Positions 60,799 through 64,000 of a stretch of DNA of 64,000 bases are shown here, one piece after another; the first letter of the stretch is position 1, and every line of letters starts with the position of its first letter. This DNA is from Streptomyces sp. V4I2. GTDB lineage: Bacteria; Actinomycetota; Actinomycetes; Streptomycetales; Streptomycetaceae. A model generated the notes under the pieces. The model worked only from the letters and a program-made list of their open reading frames with translations, did not search any database and was not told the origin of the DNA. Where the stretch lies: positions 46,252-110,251 of the forward strand of contig NZ_JAUSZM010000002.1 of NCBI RefSeq assembly GCF_030817655.1, read 5' to 3'. A program made the position numbers and the translations under genes.

Positions 60799-61057
60799 GA
60801 CGAATCACCTTGTTGAACAGGCTTGCTGAACACGCGGGACCCTTTCTCAAGCATCTGAGGTCCGTTGTCCAGCAACCGATCGGTTTTTGGACAAAAAGTT
60901 GACCTGGGGCCGCGTGGGCGCTGCTCAACTGGCCTGGCACGCGCCGCGGGCTTGAGCTCGCGAGCGACGACGGCCCAACCGAGAAGTAGACGAGTGAGCT
61001 CCCTGCTGCGCACGTCGCGGGGGGGGGTCTCGGTGGTGCACGGCTTAGGGTCCCTAT
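60799..61057. other. 260-bp intergenic region
   Basis: No gene seen. It is locally AT-richer (a GTTTTTGGACAAAAAG stretch near 60883) and may hold a promoter or an element end. Confidence 0.25.
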
Positions 61058-61294
61058 GTGGCACATACCTTCGAGGAACTCGTGGAGAAGCAACGCGCCG
61101 CCGACCAGGCGCACGCGACCGTACAAGCCCTACGCGACCAAGGCGACCCGCCCGCTTACGAGACCGCGTGGCAGGCATGGCGCGACCTTGCCCAAGACGT
61201 GCAGGCCGCGGTCACCGTGCATGCGAAAGAGCAGGGCGCGATGCGGGCCGGGGTGGAGCTTGAGGTGAAGAGGGCGGTCCGGTACGCCGGGTAG
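61058..61294 (+). CDS. conserved small helical protein
   Basis: 78 residues, GTG start, TAGGGT box 6-8 bases upstream (leaderless geometry). MAHTFEELVEKQRAADQAHATVQALRDQ ... YETAWQAWRDLAQDVQAAVTVHAKEQG is a helical hairpin with conserved Trp residues that I recognise as a common small Streptomyces protein of unknown function. The middle looks shortened compared with relatives. Confidence 0.6.
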   Translation: MAHTFEELVEKQRAADQAHATVQALRDQGDPPAYETAWQAWRDLAQDVQAAVTVHAKEQGAMRAGVELEVKRAVRYAG

Positions 61295-61309
61295 CGAGCA
61301 CGCAGTGGC

Positions 61310-61673
61310 CGTGCCCGGCTGGGGCGTTGCGCTATCCGTCGCCGGGTCAGCGCGTCGACAGGCGGTACCGACAGTCGAGGACACACAGGAGGAGCTGGGT
61401 CGAAGCCGGCCTCGGTCAGGACGTTGGCGGCCGCTCCGCGGCCGACCTGGGCAGGGCAGATCAGCAGGTCGTCGCAGTCGATGCGGTCGGATCCGTTCTG
61501 CTCGGACCGTGCCTCCGCGATAGCGATGGCTTTGCGGGAGTAGGGCGTCCAGGCGATGCGTTCGGCTGCTTGGGAGGCACCCATGCTCAGCCGGGTTCCG
61601 ACGGACCGGTGGACCGTCTCCGACGAGACGCCGGCGGTCTGCAGGAGCTGGGTGGCGCCGTTGTCTTCCGCGG
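61310..61673 (-). pseudogene. Clp N-domain protein fragment
   Basis: On the minus strand: GLTAEDNGATQLLQTAGVSSETVHRSV, then RIAWTPYSRKAIAIAEARSEQNGSDRIDCDDLLICPAQVGRGAAANVLTEAGFD. These are two half-repeats of a Clp N-terminal (ClpA/C-type) domain. There is no start codon; the 5' part is fused to the end of the Ku relic. Confidence 0.55.
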
Positions 61674-61900
61674 TCAGTCCCAGGCGCTGCGTGATCGGCG
61701 TGCTGCCGTCTTCTTCGTGGTCTTCTTCGCTGTCGTCTTCTTGGCTGGCTGCTTCTTCGCGGTCTTCTTCTTCGGCATCTCGTGGACGTCGGCGCCTCGC
61801 CGCGGGAGGCCTTGGCCTGCTGGACGGATTCGTTGAGGGCGGCCATGAGATCGAGGACCTTGCCCGGCTGCTCCGGCTCCGGGGGCTTCGGGCAGGGGCT
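61674..61900 (-). pseudogene. C-terminal fragment of a Ku protein
   Basis: Reads PPEPEQPGKVLDLMAALNESVQQAKASRGE, then after a frame change ADVHEMPKKKTAKKQPAKKTTAKKTTKK to a stop at 61674-61676. The lysine-rich tail is the DNA-binding extension of actinobacterial Ku. The core domain is absent. Confidence 0.65.
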
Positions 61901-62144
61901 TCTCTTCCCGTTGTGGAGCCGTACACCGTCGCGGAAGTTCAGCGTCTACTCAAAGCCGCCTCTGAGCAACGAACTGCTTCAGAGCAGCGTTGCGTTGGTC
62001 CCAAAGCTCGCGATACTCCGCGTTGTTCAGGTCCCCGCGCCGCCAGCCGCTTCCCAGGCGTCGGCCAGCCTTGTTCAGAGGGCGGTATGAGACCTGATGC
62101 CCGATTCTTCGTTTCGTGCGGGACAAGCGGGCAGGTGGTGGCGA

Positions 62145-62345
62145 CTACGGTCGAGGCTGGGTGAACAAGCCTGGCTCGGTCTCGGCCAGGAGCCCGCGGT
62201 CGGCCAGCCGCTTGAGCTTGAGGCGGACGTTGTTGATGTTGTTGGGCGCGACCGCCACGTCCATCGCCTCGCACACCTGCCGCGCACGCAGCGGACGGTC
62301 GGCGGCGGTGAACACCGCCATGATTGCTGGTAGGCCGGATGGTCC
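62145..62345 (-). pseudogene. wHTH fragment related to the IS5-type accessory gene
   Basis: Reads IMAVFTAADRPLRARQVCEAMDVAVAPNNINNVRLKLKRLADRGLLAETEPGLFTQPRP, aligned with the winged helix of the accessory protein at 53128. The N-terminal coiled coil and any adjoining transposase are missing. Confidence 0.65.
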
Positions 62346-62379
62346 GGCACTTTCGGTGCCGGCGGCGCGGGCGGTAGGG

Positions 62380-62796
62380 ATGTCGAGGAGACTGCCCATA
62401 GACCAGGCCCAGGAGCGACTTCGATATGAGCTGAGCCCTGGGCAACAGCCCCTCGCCGACCTGGACTTGGACGAGGTGTGGCTTAGGTTCGTTTGCTTCG
62501 GCTCGCAACGCTTCGACACCGCGGGCACACCCGACGCTGATGGTCTTCTCTTCCAGTACGGGACCCACTCCTTCGAGGGCCCGCGCGTCTTCACACTGGA
62601 CCTTGCCCGGCAGTTCGAGGTCAACGACGCTGCCGGCGAGCATGATCATTACATCCAGCTCCACTGCGAACTTCGGTACGAACCCGTCCTCCAACTCCGC
62701 GCACTGGTGAAGTTTCCCCGTGATGCTGGACACTCGATGCTTACGCTGCGAGGGCGTGTTCTTGCTCGTGTCGCTGCCGGGTCTCCAGCGGGGTGA
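62380..62796 (+). CDS. hypothetical protein truncated by IS3
   Basis: Native codons run from ATG 62380 to about 62720 (MSRRLPIDQAQERLRYELSPG ... VWLRFVCFGSQRFDTAGTPDADGLLFQYGTHSFEGPRVFTLDLARQFEV ... HDHYIQLHCELRYEPVLQLRAL). The last 25 codons are IS3 sequence. A soluble mixed alpha/beta protein, family not recognised. Confidence 0.5.
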   Translation: MSRRLPIDQAQERLRYELSPGQQPLADLDLDEVWLRFVCFGSQRFDTAGTPDADGLLFQYGTHSFEGPRVFTLDLARQFEVNDAAGEHDHYIQLHCELRYEPVLQLRALVKFPRDAGHSMLTLRGRVLARVAAGSPAG

Positions 62797-63634
62797 GGTA
62801 GCCCCAGACTGGATGCCTCCGCAGCCGCTTGCGGTTGTAGAAGGTCTCGATGAAGGTGAAGATCTCCGCGCGGGCGGTAATCCGGTCGGGCCAGCGGCGA
62901 GTGCCGATCTCCGCTTTCAGCAGCGCGAAGAAGCTCTCGGCGGCGGCATTGTCGTAGCACGAGCCGGTTCGTCCCATGCTCTGCCGCAGCCCCAACCGGC
63001 GTACTTCCCGGCGGAGTTCGTCAGCGGTGTACTCCGCTCCGCGGTCCGAGTGCACGATGCAGCCGGGCTGGAGGTCGCTGCGGCCGGCGGCCATCGTCAG
63101 TGCGTCGACCACCAGGGATGCGCGGTGGTGGTCGGCCATCGAGTAGCCGACGATCTCGCGGGTCGCCAGGTCCAGCCAGGTCGCCAGATACAGCCAGCCC
63201 TCGTCGGTGGGGATGTAGGTGATGTCACCGACCAGTTTCCGCCCCGGGGCGGCGGCCGTGAAGTCGCGGCCGATCAGGTCGTGAGCGGGCACCGCCTTCT
63301 TCGCCGGACGGGTCAGCGACCGGCGCTTGCGCCGGGTGACCCCGGTGATGTCGCGCTCACGCATGATCCGCTCCACTCGCTTGCGGTTGACCCGCCGGTC
63401 CAGCCTGCGCAGTTCGGCATGGATGCGCGGCACCCCGGAGGTGCACCGAGAGGCGATGTGCAAGACGGTGATCTCGTGGGCCAGGGCGTCGTCGGCGGCC
63501 CGGCGGGCGGCGCGGGCCTGCTCGCCGGCCATCCAGGCGTAGAAGGAGGAGCGGGCCACCTTCAGCAGCCGGCACAACAGAGCGACTGGGTGGGTGGTCT
63601 TCTCCGCCTCGATGAACGCATACACATCGTTCAT
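62741..63634 (-). CDS. IS3-family transposase OrfB
   Basis: 297 residues, ATG 63634 overlapping the orfA stop. Helical N-terminus (VYAFIEAEKTTHPVALLCRLLKVARSSFYAWMAG), HTH_21-like segment (GVPRIHAELRRLDRRVNRKRVERIMRERDITGV) and DDE core LVGDITYIPTDEGWLYLATWLDLATREIVGY, IVHSDRGAEYTADEL and YDNAAAESFFALLKAEIG. Intact. Confidence 0.9.
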   Translation of the reverse strand: MNDVYAFIEAEKTTHPVALLCRLLKVARSSFYAWMAGEQARAARRAADDALAHEITVLHIASRCTSGVPRIHAELRRLDRRVNRKRVERIMRERDITGVTRRKRRSLTRPAKKAVPAHDLIGRDFTAAAPGRKLVGDITYIPTDEGWLYLATWLDLATREIVGYSMADHHRASLVVDALTMAAGRSDLQPGCIVHSDRGAEYTADELRREVRRLGLRQSMGRTGSCYDNAAAESFFALLKAEIGTRRWPDRITARAEIFTFIETFYNRKRLRRHPVWGYLTPLETRQRHEQEHALAA

Positions 63635-63936
63635 CGATCGCTCTCCCCCGCGAAGAAGACCGCCGCTTTTCGCAGCACCTCGATCGTCTCGGCCTGCTCA
63701 CGGTTCTGCCGCCGCAGCCGACGCAGTTCCTCCCGCTCCGCGCTTGTGAGCTCGCCCGGCGTCCCCTGTCCGCGGTCGATCGTGTCCTGTTTGACCCAGT
63801 TCCGCAGCCCTTCGGCGCTGACCCCGATCTCCCGGGCCACCTCGGTGACGGTCTTGCCGGAGGAGCGGACCAGCGCGACCGCGTCGCGCTTGAACTCCTC
63901 CGAGTACCGCCTGCTGCGGTTGCTCTTGCTTCCCAC
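63631..63936 (-). CDS. IS3-family OrfA
   Basis: 101 residues. HTH_Tnp_1 domain (RRYSEEFKRDAVALVRSSGKTVTEVAREIGVSAEGLRNWVKQ) and a leucine-rich coil (EREELRRLRRQNREQAETIEVLRKAAVFFA). Ends in ATGA shared with orfB. Confidence 0.9.
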   Translation of the reverse strand: MGSKSNRSRRYSEEFKRDAVALVRSSGKTVTEVAREIGVSAEGLRNWVKQDTIDRGQGTPGELTSAEREELRRLRRQNREQAETIEVLRKAAVFFAGESDR

Positions 63937-64000
63937 CTGGCACTACTTCCTCTGGAACCTCACGTCCCAGTCTCCAGGTGTCCAACATCAAGGGGAAGCT

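Larger units (their letters stand above)
62721..63990 (-). mobile_element. IS3-family element, complete
   Basis: Inverted ends TGATGCTGGACAC (62721 on) and the complement of 63978-63990 (TGATGTTGGACAC). It contains overlapping orfA and orfB. No clear 3-bp target duplication (ccg and agg flanks). Confidence 0.8.

Noticed and set aside
1..64000. CRISPR array
   Set aside because: No regularly spaced identical repeats with unique spacers; the TGCGCA array has short, unevenly spaced repeats.
1..64000. tRNA-associated attachment sites or an integrase for the island
   Set aside because: No tRNA gene or tyrosine/serine integrase was recognised by reading; a tRNA scan could overturn this.

Overview
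The window is very high-GC DNA with the strong G/C third-position bias, GTG starts, overlapping stop/start junctions and rare TTA codons of a Streptomyces-type actinomycete. It reads as a conjugative-plasmid or chromosome-arm segment: one large ordered machine island, then about 27 kb of insertion sequences and broken genes. No rRNA, tRNA or CRISPR array was seen.

Layout. 1-2.8 kb: the 3' end of an ISL3-type transposase and a complete IS21-family element. 2.8-8.1 kb: a PLD-like membrane protein cut by IS21, a ParB-like protein, and a leftward three-gene unit headed by a protein with two tandem winged-helix repeats. 8.1-8.8 kb: a 700-bp divergent intergenic region packed with TGCGCA direct repeats and a perfect 45-bp palindrome (candidate origin, centromere or master operator). 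8.8-21.1 kb: a tightly coupled rightward operon resembling a conjugative type IV secretion system (TcpC/VirB8-like, small membrane subunits, VirB4 ATPase, VirB6-like protein, lytic transglycosylase/NlpC-P60 hydrolase, VirD4/HerA-like ATPase, truncated replication-relaxation protein). 21.2-36.8 kb: a second rightward operon with a Tad/Flp pilus-type assembly (lipoprotein, PKD-like secreted protein, SAF/CpaB-like, TadZ, TadA, TadB, TadC, four pilin-like TadE/G proteins), a LysM-membrane-BTAD regulator and a DUF2637 membrane protein. The second TadE gene is interrupted by about 1.4 kb carrying a pentapeptide-repeat gene.

36.8-64 kb is an accessory zone. Intact or near-intact genes are a TetX-like FAD monooxygenase, a second FAD monooxygenase, two secreted proteins next to a histidine kinase/response regulator pair (the module is partly duplicated), an alpha/beta hydrolase with an Asn at the nucleophile position, an ECF sigma factor with a putative membrane anti-sigma factor, and a secreted HNH-like nuclease. 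Mobile elements are IS6, two IS3-type elements plus a fragment, IS30 and IS5 relics, IS481 with a 6-bp target duplication, an IS5-type element with an accessory wHTH gene, IS110, IS630, a transposase-less cassette bounded by 35-bp inverted repeats, and a 214-bp MITE. Gene relics include ANTAR, TetR, ketosynthase, endolysin, dehydrogenase, Ku and Clp-N fragments.

The T4SS-like and Tad-like operons run in the same direction, separated only by a short promoter region, and could build one envelope-spanning apparatus. The LysM-BTAD protein could link cell-wall state to transcription. TTA codons in the SAF and TadZ genes suggest bldA (developmental) control. No relaxase and no prepilin peptidase were found in the window, so whether the system moves DNA or is a surface appendage is open.
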